A stretch of DNA of 34,865 bases. Source: Pseudescherichia vulneris NBRC 102420 (GTDB taxonomy: Bacteria; Pseudomonadota; Gammaproteobacteria; Enterobacterales; Enterobacteriaceae). Numbering within the stretch: the first letter of the stretch is position 1; the number at the start of each line of letters is the position of its first letter. The position numbers and the translations under genes were made by a program. Of this stretch, positions 20,820 to 29,460 are shown in pieces. Under the pieces are notes generated by a model, which saw nothing but the letters and a program-made list of their open reading frames with translations, was not told the origin of the DNA and ran no database searches. Where the stretch lies: NCBI RefSeq assembly GCF_000759795.1, contig NZ_BBMZ01000029.1:1-34865 (forward strand). Direction: 5' to 3'.

Positions 20820-22295
20820 TTAACCGGCTACCGCAATACGCTTCATATCGGTCATGTAGCCGCGCAGCTTCTGGCCCACTTTCTCAATCTCGTGGCTGCG
20901 GATCGCTTCGTTCACGTCACGCAGCTGGGCGTTGTCTACCGCCGTGCCCTCTACCGCTTTGCCCAGATCGCCCGCCTGAATTTCGGTCATGAACGCTTTC
21001 AGCAGCGGTACACAGGCGTAGGAGAAGAGGTAGTTGCCGTACTCTGCAGTATCGGAGATCACCACATTCATCTCATACAGACGCTTACGCGCGATGGTGT
21101 TGGCGATCAGCGGCAGCTCATGCAGTGATTCGTAGTAGGCGGACTCTTCGATGATGCCGGAATCGACCATGGTTTCGAATGCCAGCTCAACGCCCGCTTT
21201 CACCATGGCGATCATCAGTACGCCTTTGTCGAAGTACTCCTGCTCGCTGATTTTGCCGTCAAACTGCGGCGCGGTCTCAAACGCGGTTTTGCCGGTCTCT
21301 TCGCGCCAGGTCAGCAGGTTCTTATCGTCGTTGGCCCAGTCGGCCATCATGCCGGAGGAGAACTCACCGGAGATGATGTCATCCATATGCTTCTGGAACA
21401 GCGGAGCCATGATCTCTTTCAGCTGCTCGGAGAGCGCATAGGCACGCAGCTTCGCCGGATTAGAGAGACGGTCCATCATCAGGGTAATACCGCCCTGCTT
21501 CAGCGCTTCGGTGATGGTTTCCCAGCCGAACTGGATCAGTTTTTCCGCATACGCCGGGTCGGTACCCTCTTCCACCAGCTTGTCGAAGCACAGCAGAGAA
21601 CCGGCCTGTAACATACCACAGAGGATAGTCTGCTCGCCCATCAGGTCAGATTTCACTTCAGCAACGAAGGAGGACTCCAACACGCCCGCACGGTGGCCGC
21701 CGGTGGCCGCAGCCCAGGCTTTAGCGATCGCCATGCCTTCGCCTTTCGGATCGTTCTCCGGGTGTACGGCGATCAGCGTTGGCACGCCAAAACCACGCTT
21801 GTACTCTTCACGCACTTCGGTGCCCGGACATTTCGGGGCGACCATCACCACGGTGATATCTTTACGGATCTGCTCGCCTACTTCCACGATGTTGAAGCCG
21901 TGGGAGTAGCCCAGCGCTGCGCCATCTTTCATCAGCGGCTGTACGGTGCGCACCACGTCAGAGTGCTGCTTGTCCGGCGTCAGGTTAACCACCAGATCCG
22001 CCTGCGGGATCAGCTCTTCATAGGTGCCCACTTTAAAACCATTTTCGGTGGCTTTACGCCAGGATGCACGCTTCTCAGCAATCGCCTCTTTACGCAGCGC
22101 GTAGGCGATATCCAGACCGGAGTCACGCATGTTCAGGCCCTGGTTCAGACCCTGCGCGCCACAGCCGACGATAACCACTTTTTTACCCTGCAGGTAGCTC
22201 GCGCCATCGGCGAACTCGTCGCGTCCCATAAAGCGACATTTACCCAGCTGGGCCAGCTGCTGGCGCAGGTTCAGTGTATTAAAGTAGTTAGCCAT
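20820..22295 (-). CDS. ilvC: Ketol-acid reductoisomerase (NADPH), class II
   Basis: A 491-aa long-form KARI that converts 2-acetolactate and 2-aceto-2-hydroxybutyrate to dihydroxy acids in valine/isoleucine synthesis. The Rossmann loop [16 protein letters not shown] (40-55) is followed by NADPH-specificity residues R68, R76 and S78. Mg2+ ligands D217 and E221 sit in [13 protein letters not shown]. The duplicated knotted C-terminal domain gives the extra length over class I enzymes. It is divergent from ilvY. In enterics transcription is induced by its own substrates through IlvY. Confidence 0.98.
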   Translation of the reverse strand: MANYFNTLNLRQQLAQLGKCRFMGRDEFADGASYLQGKKVVIVGCGAQGLNQGLNMRDSGLDIAYALRKEAIAEKRASWRKATENGFKVGTYEELIPQADLVVNLTPDKQHSDVVRTVQPLMKDGAALGYSHGFNIVEVGEQIRKDITVVMVAPKCPGTEVREEYKRGFGVPTLIAVHPENDPKGEGMAIAKAWAAATGGHRAGVLESSFVAEVKSDLMGEQTILCGMLQAGSLLCFDKLVEEGTDPAYAEKLIQFGWETITEALKQGGITLMMDRLSNPAKLRAYALSEQLKEIMAPLFQKHMDDIISGEFSSGMMADWANDDKNLLTWREETGKTAFETAPQFDGKISEQEYFDKGVLMIAMVKAGVELAFETMVDSGIIEESAYYESLHELPLIANTIARKRLYEMNVVISDTAEYGNYLFSYACVPLLKAFMTEIQAGDLGKAVEGTAVDNAQLRDVNEAIRSHEIEKVGQKLRGYMTDMKRIAVAG

Positions 22296-22458
22296 GGTGA
22301 TACCTCGTGATGTTGTGTCGTGCTTATTGTTCGATTCGCCTGCCGTGTCATAACAAGCGAGAATGAACCCACTATATGACAGGAAATGCGTTGCTTAAAT
22401 TGATATATTCACAATATGACATTGCACTTTCTGCAACGTAAACACAGGGGCTTTGCAT
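22296..22458. promoter_or_regulatory. ilvC/ilvY divergent control region with IlvY operator candidates
   Basis: The 163-bp spacer contains two inverted repeats near the ilvY start: TTGCA-CTTTC-TGCAA (22422-22436) and ATATT-CAC-AATAT (22405-22417). In E. coli, IlvY binds tandem operators in this spacer, repressing ilvY and activating ilvC when acetolactate or acetohydroxybutyrate is present. The TTGCA repeat has the LysR T-N11-A spacing. CATATAGT near 22373-22380 on the minus strand may be the weak ilvC -10. Confidence 0.65.
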
Positions 22459-23361
22459 ATGGATCTGCGCGATCTAAAAATCTTTCTCCACCTGGCGGAG
22501 AGCCGCCACTTTGGCCGCAGCGCACGGGCGATGCACGTTAGCCCGTCGACGCTGTCGCGTCAGATCCAGCGGCTGGAGGAGGATATCGGCCAGCCGCTGT
22601 TTGTGCGAGACAACCGCACCGTCACCCTGACCGAGGCGGGTGACGAACTGCGTACCTTCGCTCAGCAGACCCTGCTCCAGTACCAGCAGCTGCGCCACAC
22701 CATTGATCAGAAGGGCCCTTCGCTCTCCGGCGAGCTGCGCCTGTTCTGCTCGGTAACGGCGGCCTACAGCCATCTGCCACCGATCCTTGACCGGTTCCGC
22801 GCCGAACACCCCTCCGTCGAAATCAAACTCACCACCGGCGACGCCGCCGATGCGGTAGAGCGCGTGGTCACCGGCGAAGCGGATCTGGCCATTGCTGGCA
22901 AGCCAGAGGCACTGCCCGGCGCGGTAGCCTTTTCGATGCTGGAGAATCTGGCGGTCGTGCTGATTGCCCCGGCGCTGCCCTGCCCGGTACGCAGCCAAAT
23001 CTCGGTGCCGGAGCCTGACTGGTCAACGGTGCCCTTTATCATGGCCGACCAGGGGCCGGTAAGAAAACGCATTGAGCTGTGGTTCCGCCGGCAGAAGATC
23101 AGCAATCCATCGATCTACGCCACCGTCGGCGGTCATGAGGCGATGGTCTCAATGGTCGCCCTCGGCTGCGGCGTCGCGCTGATCCCAGAGGTGGTGCTGG
23201 AAAACAGCCCCGAACCGGTGCGCAACCGCGTGATGATTTTAGAGCGCAGCGATGAGAAAACGCCGTTTGAACTTGGCGTCTGCACACAAAAAAAACGGCT
23301 GCATGAGCCGCTTATTAGCGCCTTCTGGGAGATTGTTCTGGAGCGTAAATCCGTCGAGTAG
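22459..23361 (+). CDS. ilvY: LysR-type activator of ilvC
   Basis: A 300-aa LysR-family regulator (E. coli IlvY 297 aa). The N-terminal winged HTH is visible in FGRSARAMHVSPSTLSRQIQ (18-37 from the chosen Met). The co-inducer domain follows from about residue 90 (LSGELRLFCSVTAAYSHLP). The chosen ATG at 22459 has AGGGG upstream and gives MDLRDLKIF. An upstream TTG at 22453 is less likely. It binds the shared ilvC/ilvY spacer. It is followed by fabV instead of ilvA as in K-12. Confidence 0.96.
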   Translation: MDLRDLKIFLHLAESRHFGRSARAMHVSPSTLSRQIQRLEEDIGQPLFVRDNRTVTLTEAGDELRTFAQQTLLQYQQLRHTIDQKGPSLSGELRLFCSVTAAYSHLPPILDRFRAEHPSVEIKLTTGDAADAVERVVTGEADLAIAGKPEALPGAVAFSMLENLAVVLIAPALPCPVRSQISVPEPDWSTVPFIMADQGPVRKRIELWFRRQKISNPSIYATVGGHEAMVSMVALGCGVALIPEVVLENSPEPVRNRVMILERSDEKTPFELGVCTQKKRLHEPLISAFWEIVLERKSVE

Positions 23362-23392
23362 CGCCAGCGTCGGGCCTAAAGTCAGTGGTAGA

Positions 23393-23438
23393 TTCAGTAT
23401 TGACGCTCCTTTTCTGTATAATGGCGCGTGCCATAATA
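23393..23438 (+). promoter_or_regulatory. Candidate fabV promoter with overlapping palindrome
   Basis: A perfect TATAAT (23417-23422) lies 114 bp before fabV, with a weak -35 TTCAGT (23393-23398) at 18 bp. The -10 forms one arm of an inverted repeat TATAATGGC-GCGT-GCCATAATA (23417-23438) with one mismatch. A TTGACG at 23400-23405 is too close to pair with it. The palindrome is a candidate operator; the regulator is unknown. Confidence 0.45.
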
Positions 23439-23536
23439 GATGTGGGGGGCTTGTTAACCATCACGTTAAGCAGGCCAGAACAGACGGTGTCATTGCGCAC
23501 TTGACAGCGAAACTACAAACTTAATTAGCCATCATT

Positions 23537-24730
23537 ATGATAATCAAACCAAAAATTCGTGGATTCATCTGTACAACGACCCATCCGACTGGCTGTAAAG
23601 TCAATGTGGAAAAACAGATCGATTATGTGAAGAAAAACGGGAAAATTGCTAACGGCCCTTCCCGTGTGCTGGTGATCGGTGCTTCTACCGGTTACGGCCT
23701 GGCCTCCAGAATTTCCGCCGCTTTTGGCAGCGGTGCCGCCACTATCGGCGTATTTTTCGAAAAGCCGGGCACAGAAAACAAACCTGGCTCCGCGGGCTGG
23801 TATAACTCTGCAGCCTTCGATGAGGCCGCAAAACGTGAAGGCCTCTATTCCAAAAGCATCAACGGCGATGCGTTCTCCGACGAGTGTCGCGAAGAAGTCA
23901 TCAAGCTGATTAAAGAAGACCTGGGTCAGATTGATTTAGTCGTTTACTCGCTGGCATCCCCAGTGCGTAAAATGCCGAAAACTGGGGAAGTCGTCCGTTC
24001 TGCGCTGAAGCCAATCGGTGAGGTTTACACCTCTAAAGCGATTGATACCAACAAAGATCAGATCATAACCGCCAGCATTGAGCCAGCAACCGAAGAAGAA
24101 GTTCAGAATACCGTCACCGTGATGGGCGGCGAAGATTGGGAGCTGTGGATGGGTGCGCTGAGTGAAGCTGGCGTGCTGGCTGACGGCGTGAAAACCATTG
24201 CCTACTCCTACATCGGTACCGACCTGACCTGGCCTATCTACTGGCACGGCGCGCTGGGCAAAGCGAAAGAAGACCTCGATCGTGCGGCAGGCGCACTGCG
24301 TAATCAGCTGGCTCCGCTAAACGGTTCCGCTAACGTTGCCGTACTGAAATCAGTTATCACGCAGGCCTCTTCTGCTATTCCGGTCATGCCGCTGTACATC
24401 TCCATGGTGTTCAAGCTGATGAAAGAGAAGGGCATTCACGAAGGTTGCATCGAGCAGATCAACCGTCTGATGACCACCAGCCTGTACGGCGATAGCATGG
24501 CGCTTGATGACAACCAGCGTATCCGTATGGATGACTGGGAACTGCGTGAAGATATTCAGCAGGCATGTCGCGATCTGTGGCCGCTGATCACCACCGAAAA
24601 CCTGGCGCAAGAAACTGACTATGCGGGATATAAGCAGGAATTCCTCAACCTGTTCGGTTTTGGCCTCGACGAGGTGGATTATGATGCGGATGTAAATCCC
24701 GAAGTCGAATTCGACGTCATCACGCTGTAA
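23537..24730 (+). CDS. fabV: Enoyl-[acyl-carrier-protein] reductase FabV (NADH)
   Basis: A 397-aa protein of the FabV/trans-2-enoyl-CoA reductase family, longer than FabI (about 260 aa). It reduces trans-2-enoyl-ACP in the last step of fatty-acid elongation. Seen: an N-terminal [20 protein letters not shown], the cofactor loop [12 protein letters not shown] (48-59), and the catalytic Y-X8-K of FabV, Y235 and K244 in [10 protein letters not shown]. FabV enzymes are known to be poorly inhibited by triclosan, so this gene may confer intrinsic tolerance. No clear SD precedes the ATG. It sits alone between ilvY and ilvA, with its own terminator and a likely own promoter. The usual fabI is not in this window, so whether both exist is unknown. 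Confidence 0.95.
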   Translation: MIIKPKIRGFICTTTHPTGCKVNVEKQIDYVKKNGKIANGPSRVLVIGASTGYGLASRISAAFGSGAATIGVFFEKPGTENKPGSAGWYNSAAFDEAAKREGLYSKSINGDAFSDECREEVIKLIKEDLGQIDLVVYSLASPVRKMPKTGEVVRSALKPIGEVYTSKAIDTNKDQIITASIEPATEEEVQNTVTVMGGEDWELWMGALSEAGVLADGVKTIAYSYIGTDLTWPIYWHGALGKAKEDLDRAAGALRNQLAPLNGSANVAVLKSVITQASSAIPVMPLYISMVFKLMKEKGIHEGCIEQINRLMTTSLYGDSMALDDNQRIRMDDWELREDIQQACRDLWPLITTENLAQETDYAGYKQEFLNLFGFGLDEVDYDADVNPEVEFDVITL

Positions 24731-24746
24731 TCTGCTGATACAGTAG

Positions 24747-24782
24747 CAAAAAGGGTTCATGTTTTTACATGGACCCTTTTTT
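24747..24782. terminator. Bidirectional terminator between fabV and ilvA
   Basis: AAAAAGGGTTCATG and CATGGACCCTTTTTT form a stem with one G-U pair around a short T-rich loop. There is a U run on the plus strand and an A-run counterpart giving U on the minus strand. It sits between the convergent stops of fabV and ilvA and should end both the fabV transcript and the ilvLXGMEDA mRNA. Confidence 0.85.
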
Positions 24783-24793
24783 AATGGCTGCCG

Positions 24794-26338
24794 CTAACCC
24801 GCCAAAAAGAAGCGGAACGCCGGGTTATCGCTCTCGTTATGACAGTAATAGCCCAGCTCGCTTAGGCGGGTTTCGAAATCCGGCTCGTGCTCGCCCAGCT
24901 CAAAGGCGGCCAGCACCCGGCCATAGTCCGTGCCGTGGCTGCGGTAGTGGAACAGGGAGATGTTCCAGTGGGTGCCCAAGGTGTGCAGGAACTTCAGCAG
25001 CGCGCCGGGAGACTCCGGGAACTCAAAGCTGTAGAGACGTTCCTTAAGCGGCTTCGACGGACGGCCGCCTACCATGTAACGCACGTGCAGCTTGGCCATC
25101 TCATCGTCGGAGAGATCGACCACGCTGTAGCCGCCCTCGCTGAGTAGAGTGAGGATCTCTTTACGCTCCTCCAGCCCGCGACTCAGGCGCACGCCGACAA
25201 AGATGCAGGCGTCGTGGGCATCGGCAAAGCGGTAGTTGAATTCGGTCACCGAACGGCCGCCCAGCAGCTGGCAAAACTTCAGGAAGCTGCCCTTCTCTTC
25301 GGGAATAGTCACCGCCAGCAGCGCTTCACGCTGTTCGCCCAGCTCGCAGCGTTCGGAAACGTAGCGCAGGCCGTGGAAGTTGACGTTCGCGCCGGAGAGC
25401 ACGTGCGCCAGCCGCTCGCCGCGAATGTTATGCTGGGCAATGTACTTCTTCATGCCCGCCAGCGCCAGTGCGCCGGAGGGTTCCGCCACCGCCCGCACAT
25501 CTTCGAACAGATCCTTCATGGCGGCGCAGATCGCGTCGCTGTCGACGGTAATGATATCGTCGAGATACTCCCGGCAGACGCGGAAGGTCTCGTCGCCGAT
25601 GCGTTTAACCGCCACCCCTTCGGCAAAGAGCCCAACCCGAGGCAAGTCCACCGGTTGCCCGGCGTCCAGCGCCGCCTTCAGGCAGGCAGAGTCTTCCGCC
25701 TCGACGGCAATGACTTTAATCTGCGGCATCAGCTGTTTGATGAGCACCGCCACGCCCGCCGCCAGGCCGCCACCGCCAACCGGCACAAAGACGCGGTCGA
25801 TATGGGCGTCCTGCTGGAGCAGTTCCAGCGCCAGCGTACCCTGTCCGGCAATAACCATCGGGTGATCGAATGGCGGCACCCAGGTAAAGCCTTGCTGCTG
25901 GGCCAGCTCGATAGCCTTCGCTTTTGCCTCGTCGAAGTTAGCCCCGTAGAGCAGCACTTCGCCGCCAAAGTTGCGTACCGCATCGACTTTAATATCGGCG
26001 GTGGCGACCGGCATCACGATCAGCGCTTTCACCCCAAGACGCGCGGCAGAAAATGCAACGCCCTGGGCGTGGTTGCCCGCCGAGGCGGTAATTACCCCCC
26101 GCGCCTTCTGCTCGTCGGTGAGCCCGGCCATCATGGCGTAGGCACCGCGTAGCTTGAAGCTGTGCACCGGCTGACGATCTTCGCGCTTCACCAGGATGAC
26201 GTTATCCAGCCGCGACGAAAGCTTTTCCATCTTTTGCAGCGGCGTTACCTGCACCGCTTCATAGACGGGCGCGCGGAGCACCGCCCGCAGGTACTCCGCC
26301 CCCTCGGGGGCGGCGGACAAGGGTTGGGATTCGGCCAC
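24794..26338 (-). CDS. ilvA: Threonine deaminase (biosynthetic, L-threonine ammonia-lyase)
   Basis: A 514-aa PLP enzyme identical in length to E. coli IlvA. It makes 2-ketobutyrate from threonine, the first committed step to isoleucine. The PLP lysine is K62 in SFKLRGA. The phosphate-binding loop GGGGLAAGVA is near 188-197. Two ACT-like regulatory domains fill the C-terminal third (from about 330; SFLKFCQLLGGRSVTEFNYR marks the first and GALLKFLHTLG the second). These bind isoleucine (inhibitor) and valine (activator) in the E. coli enzyme. It starts 2 bp after ilvD and is the last gene of the ilv operon. Confidence 0.98.
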   Translation of the reverse strand: MAESQPLSAAPEGAEYLRAVLRAPVYEAVQVTPLQKMEKLSSRLDNVILVKREDRQPVHSFKLRGAYAMMAGLTDEQKARGVITASAGNHAQGVAFSAARLGVKALIVMPVATADIKVDAVRNFGGEVLLYGANFDEAKAKAIELAQQQGFTWVPPFDHPMVIAGQGTLALELLQQDAHIDRVFVPVGGGGLAAGVAVLIKQLMPQIKVIAVEAEDSACLKAALDAGQPVDLPRVGLFAEGVAVKRIGDETFRVCREYLDDIITVDSDAICAAMKDLFEDVRAVAEPSGALALAGMKKYIAQHNIRGERLAHVLSGANVNFHGLRYVSERCELGEQREALLAVTIPEEKGSFLKFCQLLGGRSVTEFNYRFADAHDACIFVGVRLSRGLEERKEILTLLSEGGYSVVDLSDDEMAKLHVRYMVGGRPSKPLKERLYSFEFPESPGALLKFLHTLGTHWNISLFHYRSHGTDYGRVLAAFELGEHEPDFETRLSELGYYCHNESDNPAFRFFLAG

Positions 26339-26340
26339 GG

Positions 26341-28191
26341 TTAGCCTCCCAGTTTCGATTTATCGCGTACCGCGCCTTTGTCTGCGCTGGTCGCCAGGGT
26401 GGCATAGGCGCGCAGCGCGAAGGAGACCTGACGCTCACGCGCTTTTGGCGTCCACGCTGCCGCACCACGTGCGTCCTGCGCTTCCCGGCGTGCGGCCAGC
26501 TCCTGATCGCTTACCTGCAGCTGAATGCCGCGGTTTGGAATATCGATAGCAATCATATCGCCATCTTCAATCAGCGCGATGTTGCCGCCGCTGGCGGCTT
26601 CCGGCGAGACGTGGCCGATAGAGAGGCCAGAGGTACCGCCAGAGAAGCGCCCGTCGGTGACCAGCGCGCAGGCTTTGCCGAGGCCCATGGATTTCAGGAA
26701 GGTGGTTGGGTAGAGCATCTCCTGCATTCCCGGCCCGCCTTTTGGCCCTTCGTAGCGGATCACCACTACGTCGCCCGCCACAACTTTACCGCCGAGAATG
26801 GCTTCTACCGCATCGTCCTGGCTTTCGTATACTTTCGCCGGACCGGTAAATTTCAGGATGCTGTCGTCCACACCAGCGGTTTTAACGATGCAGCCGTTTT
26901 CGGCAAAGTTACCGTACAGCACCGCCAGACCACCGTCTTTGCTATAGGCGTGCTCCAGGGAGCGGATACAGCCTTCAGCGCGATCGTCATCCAGCGTGTC
27001 CCAGCGGCAATCCTGCGAAAACGCCTGGGTGGTACGAATGCCTGCCGGACCCGCGCGGAACATCTTTTTCACCGCCTCGTCCTGGGTCAGCATCACGTCA
27101 TACTGCTCCAGCGTCTGCGGCAGCGTCAGACCAAGAATATTTTTCACTTCACGATTCAACAGCCCGGCGCGATCCAGTTCGCCCAGGATCCCGAGAACGC
27201 CACCGGCACGGTGCACGTCTTCCATATGGTACTTCTGGGTACTTGGTGCAACCTTACAGAGCTGCGGCACCTTGCGGGAGAGCTGATCGATGTCGGTCAT
27301 GGTGAAATCAATTTCCGCTTCCTGGGCCGCGGCCAGCAGGTGCAGAACGGTGTTAGTGGAACCGCCCATGGCGATATCCAGCGTCATGGCGTTTTCAAAC
27401 GCGGCTTTGCTGGCGATGTTGCGCGGCAGCGCGCTCTCATCGTCCTGCTCGTAATAACGTTTGGTGAGCTCAACAATACGTGACCCGGCATTGAGGAACA
27501 GCTGCTTACGATCGGCGTGGGTCGCCAGCAGTGAGCCGTTGCCCGGCTGTGACAGGCCCAGCGCTTCGGTCAGGCAGTTCATGGAGTTGGCCGTGAACAT
27601 GCCCGAGCAGGAGCCGCAGGTCGGACAGGCGGAACGTTCAACCTGCTCGCTCTGCTCGTCGGATACTTTCGGATCTGCGCCCTGGATCATGGCATCGACC
27701 AGGTCGAGCTTGATGATCTTGTCAGACAGCTTGGTTTTTCCGGCCTCCATCGGGCCGCCGGAGACAAAAATAACTGGAATGTTCAGGCGCAGTGAGGCCA
27801 TCAACATCCCCGGGGTGATCTTGTCGCAGTTGGAGATACAGACCATGGCGTCCGCGCAGTGGGCGTTGACCATGTACTCCACCGAGTCGGCGATCAGTTC
27901 GCGAGATGGCAGTGAATAGAGCATGCCTCCGTGGCCCATCGCGATGCCGTCATCGACCGCAATGGTATTGAACTCTTTCGCCACGCCGCCTGCGGCTTCA
28001 ATTTGCTCGGCAACCAGCTTGCCCAGATCGCGCAGATGCACGTGGCCCGGCACAAACTGAGTAAATGAGTTCACCACGGCGATAATCGGCTTGCCGAAGT
28101 CGGCGTCGGTCATCCCGGTTGCGCGCCACAGCGCGCGGGCACCTGCCATGTTACGGCCGTGGGTGGTGGTAGCGGAACGGTACTTAGGCAT
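26341..28191 (-). CDS. ilvD: Dihydroxy-acid dehydratase
   Basis: A 616-aa Fe-S dehydratase (IlvD/Edd family), the E. coli length. It converts dihydroxy-isovalerate and dihydroxy-methylvalerate to the 2-keto acids. Cluster cysteines are visible as C122 ([10 protein letters not shown]) and C195 (TCGSCSGMF). The Mg2+-binding aspartate is in [13 protein letters not shown] (79-91). In E. coli the cluster is an oxygen- and superoxide-sensitive [4Fe-4S]. It lies 58 bp after ilvE, with a hairpin in the gap, and is tightly followed by ilvA. Confidence 0.98.
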   Translation of the reverse strand: MPKYRSATTTHGRNMAGARALWRATGMTDADFGKPIIAVVNSFTQFVPGHVHLRDLGKLVAEQIEAAGGVAKEFNTIAVDDGIAMGHGGMLYSLPSRELIADSVEYMVNAHCADAMVCISNCDKITPGMLMASLRLNIPVIFVSGGPMEAGKTKLSDKIIKLDLVDAMIQGADPKVSDEQSEQVERSACPTCGSCSGMFTANSMNCLTEALGLSQPGNGSLLATHADRKQLFLNAGSRIVELTKRYYEQDDESALPRNIASKAAFENAMTLDIAMGGSTNTVLHLLAAAQEAEIDFTMTDIDQLSRKVPQLCKVAPSTQKYHMEDVHRAGGVLGILGELDRAGLLNREVKNILGLTLPQTLEQYDVMLTQDEAVKKMFRAGPAGIRTTQAFSQDCRWDTLDDDRAEGCIRSLEHAYSKDGGLAVLYGNFAENGCIVKTAGVDDSILKFTGPAKVYESQDDAVEAILGGKVVAGDVVVIRYEGPKGGPGMQEMLYPTTFLKSMGLGKACALVTDGRFSGGTSGLSIGHVSPEAASGGNIALIEDGDMIAIDIPNRGIQLQVSDQELAARREAQDARGAAAWTPKARERQVSFALRAYATLATSADKGAVRDKSKLGG

Positions 28192-28217
28192 GCTTTACTC
28201 CCAACTCTATTTAATAA

Positions 28218-28241
28218 ATGGGACGGTGCGTGCCGTCCCAT
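28218..28241 (-). other. Intercistronic hairpin between ilvE and ilvD
   Basis: ATGGGACGG and CCGTCCCAT form a perfect 9-bp stem around a 6-nt loop in the 58-bp ilvE-ilvD gap. No U run follows on the minus strand, so it is probably an RNA stability or processing element rather than a terminator. The stem is seen directly; the role is inference. Confidence 0.55.
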
Positions 28242-28249
28242 ATTTATGC

Positions 28250-29179
28250 TTATTGGTTAACCTGATCCAACCAGCCGTACTTATCTTCTGTTTCGCCGGT
28301 GAACAGGCCGAAGAACGCTTGCTGGATGCGCTTGGTGACCGGGCCACAGCGGCCTTCGCCAACTTGGATACCGTCTACGCTGCGCACCGGGGTGATCTCG
28401 GCGGCGGTACCTGACATGAATACTTCATCGGCCAGGTAGAGGGATTCGCGGGAGAGCACCTGCTCACGCACTTCGATACCCAGATCTTTCGCCAGCTTGA
28501 TGATCGCGTCGCGGGTGATGCCCGGCAGCGCCGAAGAGGTGAACGGCGGCGTGAACAGAATGCCATCTTTCACTTCAAACAGGTTTTCACCAGCGCCTTC
28601 GGAGATGTAGCCGTTAACGTCCAGCGCGATCCCTTCCTGATAGCCGTGGCGGCGCGCTTCGCTGCCCACCAGCAGGGAGGAGAGGTAGTTACCGCCCGCT
28701 TTCGCCGCGGTCGGGATGGTGTTTGGCGCAACGCGGTTCCAGGAGGAGACCATCGCATCAATACCCTGATCCAGCGCTTCCGCGCCCAGGTATGCGCCCC
28801 ATGGGAATGCGGCGATGATCACATCGGTACCGTACCCATCCGGCGGGTTCACGCCCATACCGACGTCACCCACGAACACCAGCGGACGAATATAGGCGCT
28901 GGTCAGGTTGTTTTTGCGGATCACCGCCCGGCAGGCTTCCATCAGTTCATCAACGCTTTGTGAAACCGGGAAACGATAGATTTTTGCTGAATCACGCAGA
29001 CGCTGCATGTGTTCGCGATGGCGGAACACCACTGGCCCTTTGTGCGAGTCGTAGCAGCGGATGCCTTCAAATACAGAGGTACCGTAGTGCAACGCATGGG
29101 ACATCACGTGTACTTTCGCTTCGCCCCATGGAACCATCTCGCCATTGAACCAAATGTAATCAGCTTTCTTCGTCGTCAT
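28250..29179 (-). CDS. ilvE: Branched-chain amino-acid aminotransferase
   Basis: A 309-aa class IV (fold type IV) PLP aminotransferase that makes isoleucine, valine and leucine from their keto acids with glutamate. The PLP lysine is K160 in TAAKAGGNYLSS. Substrate-loop residues GVNPPDGYG (109-117) and the GTAAEITPV block near 255-263 match the family. The length is that of E. coli IlvE. It lies 17 bp downstream of ilvM. In E. coli an internal promoter upstream of ilvE gives leucine-independent expression. Confidence 0.98.
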   Translation of the reverse strand: MTTKKADYIWFNGEMVPWGEAKVHVMSHALHYGTSVFEGIRCYDSHKGPVVFRHREHMQRLRDSAKIYRFPVSQSVDELMEACRAVIRKNNLTSAYIRPLVFVGDVGMGVNPPDGYGTDVIIAAFPWGAYLGAEALDQGIDAMVSSWNRVAPNTIPTAAKAGGNYLSSLLVGSEARRHGYQEGIALDVNGYISEGAGENLFEVKDGILFTPPFTSSALPGITRDAIIKLAKDLGIEVREQVLSRESLYLADEVFMSGTAAEITPVRSVDGIQVGEGRCGPVTKRIQQAFFGLFTGETEDKYGWLDQVNQ

Positions 29180-29196
29180 TTTTCTTCCTTTTGCGC

Positions 29197-29460
29197 TCAG
29201 GCGCGGATTTGTTGTGTTGGGGTTGAACGTTGTTGGATCTCGACGCGCGCCACGTCGACCAGTTTGCTCAACTGGCTAAACAGTAATTCGACAGAGCGCG
29301 GGCTGGCAACGGTCAATTCAATATTTATGCTCTGCGCATCGGTGGCTGTCTCCATATTCATGGCGCAAATCTGAAAGCCACGGTGGCGAACCACGCGTAA
29401 AACACGCTCTAACGTTTCCGGATTGAAGCGGGCCTGAACGGCGACCTGATGTTGCATCAT
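29197..29460 (-). CDS. ilvM: Acetohydroxyacid synthase II, small regulatory subunit
   Basis: An 87-aa single ACT-domain protein, the length of E. coli IlvM. It stabilises and activates the IlvG catalytic subunit of AHAS II and, unlike the IlvN/IlvH subunits, does not confer valine inhibition. It starts [20 protein letters not shown], with the ACT pattern (beta strand, helix, strand). It overlaps the ilvG stop by 4 bp (ATGA), ensuring coupled translation. Confidence 0.96.
   Translation of the reverse strand: MMQHQVAVQARFNPETLERVLRVVRHRGFQICAMNMETATDAQSINIELTVASPRSVELLFSQLSKLVDVARVEIQQRSTPTQQIRA

Noticed and set aside
23400-23422. TTGACG plus TATAAT as a paired fabV promoter
   Set aside because: Only 11 bp separate the two boxes, too few for sigma-70. 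A weaker -35 at 23393 fits the spacing better.
25214-26152. A 312-codon plus-strand frame antisense to ilvA
   Set aside because: It is fully contained within ilvA, with antisense-type composition and no recognisable domain.
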